This document shows, one piece after another, positions 1-13,102 of a stretch of DNA of 64,000 bases; the stretch's first letter is position 1; each line of letters opens with the position of its first letter. Under the pieces are notes generated by a model. The model searched no databases. It had not been told where the DNA came from and worked only from the letters and a program-made list of their open reading frames with translations. Both the position numbers and the translations under genes were made by a program. The stretch is from Apiospora phragmitis (lineage: Eukaryota > Ascomycota > Sordariomycetes > Amphisphaeriales > Apiosporaceae). The DNA lies in the NCBI GenBank assembly GCA_038363925.1, contig JAQQWL010000008.1:310001-374000 (forward strand). Reading direction: 5' to 3'.

Positions 1-3000
1 TCGGCGCTTTTCAGACTTACGAAGCCTCTGCGCACCTGGGTCTGAGAAATGATCTAGTCACCCAGGGAAGGACGGCTCGGATCTGATCAGGGTCATCAGA
101 GACAAAGCTGGCTATGTTATGCCAGAAAATAGGCTTCTCCTTAGCCTGATGCCTTCATCAATCATCAGAGAACGGGACTCCTTTAGCGACTCTCAGCTGT
201 TTCGGTCACTATCTCGGGGGCCATCGCATGCACTGGGACAAATGACCATGAAGAGCGGTACTGGTATTGCAATTAATACCGCTTTACCATCAGTCAACGA
301 TGCACTCATTCGCGCCAGTGGTGTCGCTGTTCTGTCAGGCGAACCGGTCGTTGCCGTGCCTCGACATCTCGATGATGCCATGTGGCAGCTCGCCGGCTTC
401 ACTCCTCTAGCCTTGAAGATTGTCGAAAGAGCCTCAACCGCCGAATCCCTGACCCGAGCCGTTGAAATGGTCTTCCGCTGCGTGAATTCAAGCTGGCGGA
501 ATAGCGAAGCAATGGAAAAATGCAATGGCTACAACATCATGGGTATGCTCCTGAAATGCAAACTCGGATTGGCACCTACGGGAGCAGAGAACATTACTGC
601 GCGCCTTTCCCTGGATGATGTGGAGATAGACAGGCTGAGTTTCCAGCTTCTAAGTCTCGTACTTGAATTCGTGGGTTACGATCACAAAAACTCGCTGAAC
701 TCGATTATCAAGAATCCTCTTGCATATCGTATCCTGCTAGTTGATTTCGATGTTTGGCGGAGATGTGTTCCCATCGTACAGGAGCTGTATTACAAACAGT
801 TCATGACTTTCGCACGAAACAGCAAGTATCACGAGTACAACAACCGGAGACTCCTAGAATGCGTAAGTCGATGCTCTCTCTATAATCTTTTGACATGCGG
901 CTAATTATTACAACTATAAGGCGTTGTGAAACGGTTATTGGACGCGCTCAAAGCTGAGCCTCTAGCGGTTACGGTCTTGCCATTCTTCATGGATGCCCTC
1001 CAAGAGCTTGTGCAGTGCAGCTACAACACCGAGGTCCACCGGTCCCTCGCATTGTTCATAACTTATGCCTTTCATGCCTCACCCGGGTCTCTTTCCAGGA
1101 CACCCAAACCGAGCTCTGCCACCCTCGCAAGACCATCATCGGCTACTACTACTCGCCCTGTTGTTGACACGATGAAAGCTGGTCATGTTCTCAATACAAC
1201 TTTGCACAGGAAACAGGTCGGTGTCAAGATATTGAAGATGTACAGCGAACTTCTGTGTCAGAAAGGGAACCTCAACTATATTCGGAGATTTGCCAAGACG
1301 GTAACCAATAAGGTACTTGATTCCAGGATGCCAACACGTAAATCCACACTGACGATGGCGCAGTGGTTACTTTATCTCCTCACAGAAAATGACCCCGAGG
1401 TTGTAGTATATGGAAGCAAGATACTCTCAAGGTTACTCGTCACACACGGCTCAAGCTACGCGAGCAAGTTCTCTGGCAAATCAGGCGGCTTTCATATCAT
1501 GGCCCATAGACTAAAGAGGTGGTGGGATATACCAACAATCTGGCCAATCTGCTTCAGTATACTCTTTGGATACGATGTCGCAGAGATAGACTTCGACAAG
1601 AGTTTCGACTTCTTCAGCCTGCTCGAAACCTTTGGCCAATGCAAAATCGCGTTTCCGGAGACGTTGCCAATCATTACTTCCATGCTTCAAATAGGGCTCA
1701 AGGACATCTTACGGAATCAGGAAGACCCGGCTTCGCCTCGCGAGCTTGGCTCGCCGCAAGGTGCTACTATTGACTCGAACGTATTTAAGGGGAGGCCTCG
1801 AGGTAGATCTATGTCCCTCGCCGAGGAGTTGGAAACCAGGCGTGAGTATTCCCCATCCTACAACTTCTCAAAAACTAATGTTCGACCAGAAATGCCACAA
1901 CCAAGCCAAATGAAGGTGGCCGGCAATGCAGCTGTCTTGCAAACTGTCATCCGCTTCTTGGCCGATATACACAGCCGATCTATGAACTTCAAAGACTTTG
2001 CTCTGTCCTCCGAATACGTAAAGCTACTTTTGGCAGCTTTGTACCCAGTGATCGTCAGTACTGATGCTGTCCGCCCTGAGACGGAGCTGGATTCTCGCGA
2101 CTCAGCTTTGACTTTTGAGGGTGGAGACGTATTGATACGTCCAATTGCTGGCACTTCTGCCCCAGCACCGATAGTCAGAACCTCAAAGGCCGTTGACACT
2201 GCGTTACAAGCACCGAACGATACGTTGCGAGGTTCGCCCCTCCGCAAAGCATCGTCTTTTGTACTGTTGACTTCTCAGAGACCACCGCAGCTTAGCCCTG
2301 CTCGCTTGACACATGTCATGTCTCCCAAGAAAAAGGCCAATTCTCAAAATACCAGTCATGCAGTACTTGAGGATATCATGGAGCTGGTCGTCAATGTATT
2401 TCTGGACCAGCTCTTTTACCGCAAGGAGTTCCCTGGCTTCGGTTTGTTTATAATGGTCCTTCCGGGTTTCCAAGAGCACCAAGCATACTTCGAATCTCAT
2501 GTACTACGCAGCACTATCCTCCATCTTTCAAATACCATCAAACTGGACTGGAAGCTTTTGATTGAGCCCCGGATACTCACGAATATGGCCCGATTCAGTA
2601 TGCACATGGTAGAGGCAATTTTTGAGGGGTGGTTCATGAACGGCGCCGATTCAATGCTCGACTTCCTCGGCTTCCTATTGGAGTATCTCAACAAACCAGA
2701 GGTTTCCAAGATAAAGAGCGTCAGACTCTGCAGCCAGGCCGTGTCCACCATCAGGACATCTTTTCTCAAATGTGTCCTTCTAAAGCTCTCCGAGATGGAT
2801 GATTCACAAAGCGCAGACACAGAGGCCATGTCGTCTTTGAACAAGATATTGTATTGGCAAATGGTGATCTTGGACTCGCTCTCCGTTGACGATGACTACA
2901 CGAAGCTTCTTTGGTTCCAGTTCTACGTCAAGCTTGTTGATACGCGTGAGGCGGTCAGTCTCGCAACAGTCAATTTCTGGCGTATTATGCTGGTCCAGAA

Positions 3001-6000
3001 GCCAGAAGAGAGTTCAGCCATATTCCAGCAGTTCACTTCCACCGAGAAATCAAACCTGGTTTCAGAGTTTGAAAAGCTAACAGAGCTCGACACTGAAAGC
3101 TTCGTTGCATGGGTTATAGAGCACAGGGCTTCTCTCGACCAACTATTTGCCAACGGTCTCTCACGTACATGGGAGGATTTTGTACGACTAGAGAACTCTA
3201 GAACGATTGAAACAGCCAAGTCGCGTCTTGCTAAGCGCCGCGAGGTACTAAAACGGTGGCAATTAGAGAGCTCTGAGAGGGAGAGTGCAATTTTACGCCA
3301 TGACATGACCAATTCCGCTTGGATGAAGTCGATATATGGCTCGGAACACTTCAAGCACCAAAGGCTGCTCCAAGATCAGCAAGACGACGTGTTGTTCCAT
3401 TCTTCGGAATTCATGAGAATGAGCCAAGACTTAACACGCCCGGGAGCTGTGTTGCAGCAAAACAGCATCATCAAATGGAAGCTTGATAGAACCGAGGGCC
3501 GAGACAGGATGCGTGCCCGCTTGTTACCCGATACAGAGCCACAAAAAGAGCTTTTCCAGCCTAAACGAAGAAACACTGACGCATCAAGTCGCGGGATCCC
3601 CCCGGTTGCGCCTCCTTCGGCCAGTCCAAAACCATCAAATGTCACGGCTGGTGGGCAGCCGCCGCCTGCAGAAAGTAAAGGATACACTGAAGGGGTCAAC
3701 GAAGGCGAATCTTCTTTGCAGCCCAAGGGAGGAGAACAGACAGTTGCCCCCGACGAAGACTTTGAAATGGTAGATGACCCAAACGATCCTGAGCCCGACG
3801 AAGCTTTCGAAGACAAAAATCGTAGAGTCATGCGCCGCCTGGAAAGTGGAGATCTTGTCCAGCAGGTATACAACATCTCGCGCATTGTCGGCTTGGAGGT
3901 CTGCGAGGGGATTCTGCTTGTTGGAAAGGACGCATTGTACATCATGGACAACTATTTCCAGAGTGCGGAAGGCGAGATTGTCAACATCTGGGAGGCCGCC
4001 CCTGAGGACCGTGATCCTTTTGTCCAAATCATCACTAACGACAAGACCGACACTAAGGGCTTCTCGTCACGGCGGAGAACACAGGACTCTCGCAGTTGGC
4101 GTTGGCAGGATGTGATCAGCGTGTCCAAGCGCCGCTTCTTGTTTCGTGATGTAGCCATCGAAATCTTCTTCACGGACGGGCGGAGTTATTTGCTTACCAC
4201 CATCAACCCAGCAATCAGGGATGACATGTACCTCAGGCTTGCGAGTAAAACACCGCACACCGCTGGAGCTGCAACACTTCCAAACCCAGAAGATGCATGG
4301 CGGCTTGAGTCCCTTAAGATTCACGAAGAGCCGACACAAGGCCTCGGGGCCAAATTCGGAGGCTTCTTCAACTCTTCGCCGTGGAATCCTTCACTGCGCA
4401 AGTGGCAAAGGGGGGAAATGTCAAATTTCCACTACCTGATGCTGGTCAACACGATGGCAGGCAGAACCTTCAACGACCTTACCCAGTATCCTGTCTTTCC
4501 GTGGATATTAGCAGACTATACCAGCGAGGAATTAGATCTTGAAGATCCGGCAACATATCGAGACTTGTCAAAGCCTATGGGAGCGCAAACACCAAGTAGA
4601 CGCGCTGACGCTATGGAAAGGTTTAATGCGGCTGTAGAGATGGAAGACCAGGCACCTTTCCATTATGGAACACACTACTCTTCGGCCATGGTGGTAGCCT
4701 CCTATCTGATCCGTCTGCCCCCTTTTGTACAGTCCCACGTGACAATGCAAGGTGGTACCTTCGATCATGCAGACCGACTCTTCTACTCGGTGGAAAGAAC
4801 ATGGCACTCCGCATCGCGTGAGCGAGGTTCCGATGTGCGTGAGCTGATTCCGGAGTTCTTCTATCTACCGGATTTCTTAACCAACATCAATGGCTACGAC
4901 TTTGGTACTCGTCAGGGGTCGGGTGGCAAGGTCAATGATGTTGCTCTGCCGCCTTGGGCAAAGGGGGACCCGAAGATTTTCATTGCCAAGCATCGCGAAG
5001 CACTCGAAAGCCCTTACGTCAGCCAGAATCTCCACTCCTGGATAGATTTGGTATTTGGCTATAAACAGCTAGGGGAGGCTGCAGTGCAGAATGTGAACGT
5101 GTTCTCGCCTCTCTCTTACCGCGGTGCCATGGACCTCGACAATGCCGGTGCCGATGAGAGAGAGCATGCGACCAGTGTCATCTACAATTTCGGGCAGACA
5201 CCTCATCAAGTCTTCACTAAGCCTCACCCAGGCCGTGAGAATATGAAGTTTCCCGCCAAGCGACTTGATACTACGAGCTATGCGCTTGCCCGGATCCCTC
5301 ATCCTCTGCTCGAGAGCCATGAGCGGGTTGCGTCTCTGATTTATTCTCCCAAATTGGATCGATTGCTCTGCTCGTCGCCGTTCCGACTCAATCTTCCCCC
5401 ATTCTTTGACAAGTATTTGGAATGGGGCTATGCCGACCACAGCATACGGTTTTACTTTACTGAAAATAGGAAGGTCGCAGGGGTGAACGAGAATCTCCAC
5501 ACGGGTCAGATTTCCTGCCTCTTCGTTGCGGACTCCAAAACGTTGGTTACGGCAGGAGAGGACTGCGTAGTATCTGTCCACGGCATTCAAACAGCGGCCG
5601 GCAAACCGGTTGAACTGGTGAACCGGTCAAGCCTGTTTGGGCACAAAACACCGGTCACCACCATTGCAGCTTCCAAGGCTTTCAGCACGCTGTTGACGGT
5701 CTCGATGGATGGCCACGCCTTCCTATGGGATTTGAACAGGCTCGAGTTTGTGCGCAAACTACCGAATAACCGGGCGGTCGAGTGTGCGCGCATCAACGAC
5801 ATATCAGGCGAAATCATGCTTTGCTCCGGGCCGAACGTGGCATTGTACACGGTAAACGGCGAGCTCCTTCTGGATCAGAACGTGTGCGAGGAGCATGATG
5901 ACTTTGTGCAGTCGTGCGCTTTCTATGAGGGGTCGGGCAGTGAGTGGCTAGAGAGCTTCCTCGTCTTCACGGGCCACAAGAGGGGCCGAGTCAAGATATG

Positions 6001-6262
6001 GCAGAGAACGGTCAAGAACGGGAAGTGGACGCTGGAACTGATCCGACGCCTCGACCATGCCGATGCCAGGAGTGAAACGAGGGCCAACACGGAGGCTGCC
6101 ATCACTTGTATTACGCCTATGCCGCAGCTTGTCTACACGGGTGACGATGACGGACGCGTGGTAAGTACAATACCTGCCCTTTTGACTTCTACATTGGCTT
6201 GTGACGGAAATGCTAATATTGCCTGGTAGTACGAGTGGAACCTGATACATAGAGAAAAGTAG
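1..6262 (+). CDS. BEACH-domain WD40 protein (beige/neurobeachin/Bph1 family), 5' end outside window
   Basis: Large scaffold protein of the BEACH family, which acts in membrane trafficking, lysosome/vacuole size control and autophagy. The window holds the C-terminal ~2,050 residues. A helical armadillo-like region comes first. A proline- and acid-rich linker follows near base 3600-3830, then a PH-like BEACH-associated domain (about 3840-4240) and the BEACH domain (about 4390-5240, with LRKWQRGEMSNFHYLM, YPVFPWIL and HYGTHYSSA). C-terminal WD40 repeats begin near 5480 (SLFGHKTPV, GHAFLWDL). Introns are seen at 863-920 and 6161-6229; the last exon (6230-6262) encodes YEWNLIHREK and a stop. Two frame problems occur: near base 56 the conserved frame jumps by one, which one extra A would repair, and exon 2 at 921 is out of phase unless one extra G is present, or a weaker donor at 867 is used. 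Family assignment is very secure; the exact junctions at 56 and 920 are not. Confidence 0.95.
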
Positions 6263-6851
6263 AATAAATCTATGTCATCGAGGCAGGCAACGAAGGTCCA
6301 GTGGACGGATTGCTGCCTGTTTACCTCCTCAAACGGGACAGTTTGAGCGACACAAAGAAAGGGGCTACGAGTGTTAGAGCAGCAGCAATAGAAGGCAAGG
6401 CATTAGAGGGGAGTTCTGCATTTCATAGTTGGAAATGACAATCGATGATGGGGTCCCACACAGCAGACTCTGCGCAAAGAGAAATAGATGGTTGGCGAGT
6501 CGAGATACCCCCGTCCAAGGAACCGAGCATTGAGTGCTCAGAGATAGCGAGCGAGGCGTATAAAAGAGCGGAGCGATACGTCGTTTCGTGCAAAATGCAA
6601 TTTAGCTGAATTCAACACGTCCTTCTTTGGTGTTTTTACACTTGGCGTTGTCGCCGTTCCATTGTGTTGACGTAGGCCTGCCAGCCGAGCCTTTCCCACT
6701 GCGCTCGCTCTCATCGAAGTATCGAAGCAAGACCGTCGCCATCATATGTACAAGAGCGGCATCGCTCCCTTTCGGCCCCCTATACCTTTGCTAGTTCGCA
6801 CCGCATTCCACCACCCATGGGGAGGTTTTTTTTGTTCTTGTTTTCCTTGGC
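6263..6851. other. Convergent intergenic region
   Basis: This region lies between the 3' ends of the BEACH gene and the complex I subunit gene. I see no coding signal; it should hold both 3' untranslated regions. Confidence 0.6.
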
Positions 6852-7173
6852 CTAATCGTCGTACCCGCTCAACTGTTTCCGGGGACCTGTCGGGACTGTT
6901 CAAGGCGCACAGTTGTTAGCTTTACCTACTTGCTGCAGCACGGGGAAAGAAGACGCAATGCCGGCTGAGCAGTCATAACGCACTTGGGTATGTCATGGGG
7001 ACCGGAGGTGCTCGGGTGTAGCCGAGTCTCGACTGGATCGGCGGGACGGTGACGAGCATGACAGGGCCGGCAGCGCCGATGACGACGGAGTAGAAGTAGG
7101 CCGGGCGCTCGCGGGCGGACCAGCGCAGGTACCGGAGGGGGCCGGACCAGAAGCGTGGTGTAGGGTTCGACAT
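6852..7173 (-). CDS. NADH:ubiquinone oxidoreductase 9.5 kDa subunit (complex I accessory, NDUFA3-like)
   Basis: Small single-span accessory subunit of mitochondrial complex I. Exon 1 (6984-7173) encodes a protein starting MSNPTPRFW, followed by PLRYLRW and RERPAYFYSVVIG, the fungal 9.5 kDa subunit signature, with one hydrophobic membrane segment at about residues 28-46. Reading through exon 1 ends in an atypical PSAL tail. Splicing a GTGCGT donor at 6983 to an AG at 6897-6896 instead gives TYPIPTGPR...GYDD before the stop at 6852, matching what I recall of the conserved family tail. The spliced protein is 77 residues with the frame preserved. The start is the second in-frame candidate, since the upstream MQTA extension is not family-like. 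It is divergent from the WBP1 gene, with about 660 bp between them. Confidence 0.9.
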
Positions 7174-7837
7174 TGCTGTTTGCACGACGACGACGTGGTG
7201 TTGGTGTTAGCTTGTTGCTGGAATTTGTGGTTGTCCGTCCGGGAAGACGAGAGAAGGCGCCAATTCACGAGACCAATGGAGGGGAAGAGGAGGTTGTCAA
7301 CGTACTCAATTGGGCAGCTGCAATGGCGCACAAAGGACGTTGGGGATCGGGTTATGCTGGCTTGGAATGGAGCTCGTTCTATTATCTCCAAGAGTCCGTA
7401 TCGTCATTGCGAGACTCCCGTCGTCGGTCGGCCGGGGTTGACTGGCAAAATGCCGGAGAAATAGCTCAAACAGCTGTAGAGAAACTGGAGACAGTGGACT
7501 AGCTGGCGGTACTTGGATACCTTCACCCACCTAAGTCTTGGCAGGAACGGGCTACGTATGCCAGACTGGAAGGAACCACAGCCGCCACCAAACACCCAAG
7601 CTCCCCAGCACTGATAGATTGTAGTAGATTGACCAGGTGTGTGTGCGTGTGCGTATGTGTATTTGATGTATGTCAATGAACTTTTGAGACTGACAGCTCT
7701 CTTCCCTCTACGCCCATTGAATTGATTCTTCTTAGAACCCTCAATCAGCTCAATCCAATGCGCAGCAACAACTTGTAGCTGTCGCTGTTGTCCTTTTTTT
7801 CCCTTTCGCTCTCTTTCGTTCTAGACATTGAGCAATA
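7174..7837. promoter_or_regulatory. Divergent promoter region between complex I subunit and WBP1
   Basis: About 660 bp between two divergent start codons. A GT-rich simple-sequence patch lies at 7638-7662. A pyrimidine-rich tract (runs of T and CTCT, about 7790-7825) sits directly upstream of the WBP1 ATG, as is common in fungal core promoters. Several short open frames here overlap each other on both strands and resemble no family. Confidence 0.5.
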
Positions 7838-9439
7838 ATGACTTCCCTCACCTCTTTCCTCCTCCTGCTCTTCACAGCTGTTGCTCAGGCCATCAGCTCT
7901 AGCGGTTCGAGGCTCCTCGTCGTCCTGGAAGATGTCGCCGAGAAGGCCCAGTACTCCAAGTTCTTGGGCGACCTAGAAGGTGCGCACACAACTCAATCTT
8001 CTTTTTCTGCTACAACAATCTACATGTATAGAAAAAGGTCGCCGATTACTAACTCTACTCTAAATGCTGCAGGTCGAGGATTCGAGGTCACATACGAGAC
8101 TCCCAAGAGCGATTCGTTAAACTTGTTCCACCTGGGCGAGCGATCATACGATCACATTTTGTTCTTCCCTACGAAAGCTAAGGGTATGCCGAGCCGGACA
8201 AGAGTATTGGTCTAGTTGGAGAACATCTGCTAATATGAGCGTGTCGCCAGGCCTCGGCCCTAACTTAACTGCCAACCTCCTCCTTCAGTTTATCAATGCC
8301 GAGGGCAACATCTTGTTGGCCCTCTCAGGCCAAAAACAGGCTCCTTCCTCCATCGTTGCGGCCCTGTCAGAGCTCGACATCCACCTTCCTTCCGAGAGGA
8401 CTGGCCTGGTCGTTGACCACTTCAACTACGACGTCACTTCGGCCGACGAGAAGCACGATGTGCTCCTGCTACCCACGCCAGGCGCCCTGCGCTCCGGCGT
8501 CAAGGACTTCTTCTCTCCCGCTACCCCCAATGGCGAGGTTCTTGCTCTTCCCCAGGCCATTGGCCAGGTTCTCGGCAACGGCGCACTCTTGACCCCTATC
8601 CTCCGAGCTCCCACCACCGCATACAGCTACAACCCCAAGGAAGAGTCGGAAGTTCTGGGCGACGAACTTTTTGCCGCTGGAAAGCAGCTGTCTTTGGTCA
8701 CTACCGTTCAGGCCCGCAACTCGGCGCGCCTCACCGTTGTCGGAAGCGCCGACATGCTGAGTGACCAGTGGTTCGATGCCAAGGTCAAGAAGGCCGGTGG
8801 CAAGGCGGCCGTTGCTACAGTCAACCGAGAATTCGCCAAGCGGGTATCCGGCTGGACGTTCAACGAGATTGGTGTCCTCAAGGTCAACTGGATCGAACAC
8901 CACCTCAATGAGGAGGGCCAGGGCAACCAGAGCAACCCCAAGATTTACCGTATCAAGAACGACGTGGTAAGTGACCCCGCAGACACGACTTGAGAAATTT
9001 GACTAACGTGCCTTAGACCTACTCTATTTCCCTGTCCGAGTACGAGTGGGACCACTGGGCTGCCTTCAAGGTGCCAGCCGACGACGATCTGCAGCTCGAG
9101 TTCAGCATGCTTTCGCCCTTCCACCGTATGTCCCTGAAGCCAACTGTTAGCTCCGAGGAGAGCACTACGTACAGCACCAACTTCAAGTTGCCTGATCAGC
9201 ACGGCATCTTTAACTTCAAGATCAACCACAAGCGACCCTTCTTCAACAACATCGAAGAGAAGAACACCGTCTCCGTCCGCCACTTTGCCCACGACGAGTG
9301 GCCTCGTAGCTACGCGATCAGTGGCGCATGGCCCTGGATCTCCGGTATTGGGGCTACTGTAACTGGCTGGCTCTTCTTTGTTGCGATTTGGTTGTATAGC
9401 AAGCCCACAGGAAAGGGGGAGAGCAAGAAGACCAGGTAA
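7838..9439 (+). CDS. wbp1: Oligosaccharyltransferase subunit Wbp1 (OST48/DDOST)
   Basis: Essential ER membrane subunit of the oligosaccharyltransferase, which transfers the preassembled glycan to asparagine in Asn-X-Ser/Thr during translocation. Four exons: 7838-7979, 8073-8183, 8251-8966 and 9017-9439, giving 463 residues, a normal length for the family. An N-terminal signal peptide (MTSLTSFLLLLFTAVAQA) is followed by the luminal GIFT-like domain (SRLLVVLEDVAEK; SYDHILFFPTKAKG; NILLALSG). The C-terminus has one membrane span (about residues 425-447, WPWISGIGATVTGWLFF) and ends KKTR, a KKXX-type dilysine ER-retrieval signal. All exon phases fit and no frame repair is needed. Identification is by long recognisable stretches over the whole protein. 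Confidence 0.96.
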
Positions 9440-10368
9440 TCGAGCAATGCACTGGAATCATGATGGTGAAAGGATATCTCGGGTTTGCTCACCACGGCAA
9501 AAGGCATCTACGAGCTATAGATTGCTGCTGGTACGAGAGTATTGAGTCGCATTAGATGAGTGATTCGATGCATGTATATTTCATGAGCAAAACCTGGTTC
9601 TGAATACAAAGGAATGACATGAAGCCCTTGATACTGCCATGGATGCGGTACTGAGTCTCGTGTATCGAAATCTTGCTCAACACCAGCACTCGGGAGGTAC
9701 CGCGGGGCTTGTGCTATGTTGCTGCAATATAATAGTATGGGCAGAGTCACCTGGTAGGGCCGACTCAGTGTAAATCATCCTTTGTGATTCCAAAACTTTT
9801 GCCATAAACTTGCTCGACCCAAAGCTGATCCTAGTTACTCAAAAATCCCACACAAGGCATGGATGGCATAGCGTCAAAAGACATGCGACTGGGCAGCGCA
9901 GCATTTAGTCATTCTGTTGATCATTAACTGCCAATAATGGCAGGAGATTGGGTTGCGCACAGCTGGCCATCGCAGGTAGCGCATCATTTACCTCCCCAAG
10001 ACTTATAAGCGTATGCATATGATTGACGATGGATTATACCGTGTTTTTGTACTCGCGAAACTCATCTCACAGAAATCCCTTTTCTTGGCAAGGGGTACGA
10101 AGAAATTCATAACAGCCATCCGGCCAATTCCTCGTTTACAGCTACGAGCCTGCGTTAAAAAGGGGCAAGAAAAGCATAGGGATGTATATAGATTACCACT
10201 GCGGTTACACTGGACTATATAGTAGAACCTGGGCCGGACTATCAACTTCTTTTCCAGGGGAAGAAACAATTAGCTTGCAGCACTCCGTCCAGTCGTCGTC
10301 ATTCAGAGCCCACAAGCAGTACTCTCCCTTCGAGTCCACTCAAACGGGCACAGATGATCCTCTCCTTT
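9440..10368. other. Convergent intergenic region
   Basis: About 930 bp between the stop codons of WBP1 (+) and the OPT transporter (-). No family-like open frame was seen; it presumably contains both 3' ends. Confidence 0.5.
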
Positions 10369-13102
10369 CTATTTCCAGGTAGCCGGTCCGAACGTCTCGC
10401 CATCTGCTACGTGCATGCTGATGGCTGTTCCACTCTGGTCCAGGTTTGTAAACACATCGAGGTTGCCAAACCACTGAGGCGGCGTGGCGTTGGTGAGCTG
10501 CAAGGTGAGGAAAATAATGACTGTGGCCACGATGAGGCCGCAATCGAGAGCAGCCGATGTGACTATAGATCGATGTTCGCGTTAGTAAGTGAGGATTGAT
10601 AATAACGGACGACTTGTATATTTACGTGAGCCGTGACGTACCATAATTGTAGTGCAGCCACCAGCCATTCCACTTCTTCCGGATCCAGTAGTTGAACGTA
10701 AGACCGACAATCTATATGCACGCGGATCAGTAAGTATTCCCGAGTTACCAAATAAATCCTCGAGGGTTAATTGGAGTGGACGTATGCACTTACACCCCAG
10801 CTGATATAGTTGTAGTCAGTGGCAGGCGGAATCATGCCAGAGCCGCCGAAAAACAGGGGCATGCTGACATAGCGCCAGAAGGACTTGGGATAGCGACGAG
10901 CGAAGAACCAGGTGATAACTGGCGTGACAGCTCCGACCAGCCAGAACCACTGGAGGTTGGCGTACAGCGCTCCTGGGCTGAACATGCGAGCAGGACCGAT
11001 AGCACCCCACACAACAGAGGCCGTGTAGAAGACGCCAGCCTGAGGGCACGTATATGAGTCTTTCTGGTCCTCGGTGCAGATACCTTCGATATTGCCTGAT
11101 AGCCCAGTTCATGACTGCAATCTGGAGGATGGCGGACCAGAAGGCAGCAACAAGTTGCGACCAGAACATCACACGAGGGGGAACTTTCATATAATGCCCC
11201 AGTTTCAAGTCTTGGGCAAATAGAGTGCCTGTGACATGCACAGATAACCATAGTTCTTGAACATCATCATGGCCAAGGGGCGGCCCGGCAACATGTAGCC
11301 GATGATGAACTCGGTCAGGACGTTCAGGCCAATTTGGATGTTGGAGATAGCCTGCACTATGCCGATGGGGACGGTCCAGATGATCGGGATGATCATACAG
11401 ATCACATATGCCCAGGCCGGGAATCCGGTAGGCCAGCCGCAAACAACGCCGAAGGAGAGACCGATCATGACGACGAATACAGCGAGGTACCACCAGTCTT
11501 CGGCATCACGGTACTTCTTCATCAAACGCAGATGCACGTCGTCTTCCTGATGGCGTGCCTGCTTCAATTGCGCCCAAATCTCCTTGCCGTGGTACAGTGC
11601 TGTATGGACGATGACTGCAGAGACCGCAGCAAACGAGAGTCCATAGCAAAGGGCACTGCAAAGAGGTTAGCTTGTCCATGTGGGAGGCGGACTTGGCGTA
11701 TCTGTGTTACTTACAACTGAGTGCTGAGGAAGAGCGGAGAATAGTCGTGATAGGCCTTCTCAACAAATTGCAAGTTTTCGTCCAGGACTCTCGTAACGTT
11801 GTATTTAGCCCCAGTGTTGTCGAATGAGGACGACGACTGAGGTACAAAGTATTGACCGTACCACACGTTACTAAAGTGAAGACCGATGGAGACGACTTCG
11901 TACATGACGAAAACACCCGCAAGCGTATTGGCGATGGCGTGCCACGGGGGAATCAAGGGGCTTAGTGCATACCCGCTGATCACAGTCCAGTCAAAGGTCA
12001 GTGGGATTAGTCCGTAGCCGTGGAGACCCCCGAATAGTTTGTTCACGACGACATTGTCCGGCTTGGCCCAGCAGACGAAGGTGAAGTAAGAAAGACCCTG
12101 GAAAATCCAGCCTGGGAACCAATACCAGACGAACGAGGCCCCGAAAACGATCAGGAAGTACTTGTATTTCCCCATCTTCCAGCCGTTGGCCTTCGCAGTA
12201 TCTACCTGAGGGCGGTCATGCAGCGTGTAGAATAACTGCGCGTTCACAAGGGTCGAAGGCCAGATCATGGCGGCGGGCCAGACGAGGAAGCGTCGTGCCA
12301 GGCCGGCCAGGCCAAATCCAGTGCAGAGGGTGGTGATTCCAAGCAGCAACTGGAAACCCCAGCCGAAGTGCTGCTTGTACCAGAACTCCTGGGTGATTAA
12401 AACGTCCGTGGCATAGAGGAAACCACCGCCATAAGCAGCCTATTTCGGATGTCAGCGTGAACCGGCGTCTCGGGGGAGAGTTCAGTCGGGTAACTAACGT
12501 TTGACATGACAGTAATGACAACATGTTCCTTGTAGTTGAATTTGCCGGGCTTGAGGTTGAACTTGAGGCCGAACACATTAAAGACTCGATCAGGGAAGAT
12601 GAGATCCCAGCCGAGACCGAGGGGGTAGGCAACAAGCTGGATAACATATGTGGTGACGGAGACACCCGGGTTTCGCAACGAAAACAGCATGTTCACAGCA
12701 GAGCCAACAGTGCAGAGAAGCATGCCAATAACCCAGGCACGGACTGTGTTTGCGGGCATATCTTCATCGTAATTCCTCACGGCGGCGCGGACCTGGTCGG
12801 GGGTATGAGCATCGAGGCATCTATTAGTAGCACAAACGGGCTTTACTCACCTCCGGGTACGGGCTGTTCTCTTCCAAAAGCGTAGCCTCAACCTCGACAC
12901 CCTTCTCGAGGTTGCCAGTAGCGAGGACGGCACCGACATCATTGAGCTCCTCGAGCGGAAGATTGGGGTCGAGCTTGTGCAGCTTCTCGAAAGTCTGGAG
13001 GTGACTCAATGCCTCGACTCCAGTAGCGCCAGCATCGTCACTGTCGGTTTGCGGAGTGACCTCCGTGTGGTCGTTTCGTTTGCGTAGGTTGAAGAAAGAC
13101 AT
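10369..13102 (-). CDS. OPT-family oligopeptide transporter (Isp4-like)
   Basis: Multi-span proton-coupled transporter of the OPT family, moving small peptides or metal/glutathione conjugates across a membrane. Six exons: 12851-13102, 12499-12792, 11715-12439, 10794-11655, 10642-10711 and 10369-10562; about 798 residues. A hydrophilic N-terminus (MSFFNLRKRND) is followed by at least a dozen hydrophobic segments and by motifs such as NPGVSVTTYVIQLVAYPLG, GYGLIPLTFDW and IPPATDYNYISWG, typical of the family. The start chosen begins MSFF; an in-frame ATG 29 codons upstream gives an unlikely leader. Exon 4 contains two opposing frame slips: one base is missing in a T run near 11222 and one base is extra near 11099. 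They cancel, so the segment FAQDLKLGHYMKV...NWAI is read in a shifted frame. Both flanks and the shifted part match the family, so I read this as sequence error rather than a real change. Confidence 0.92.
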
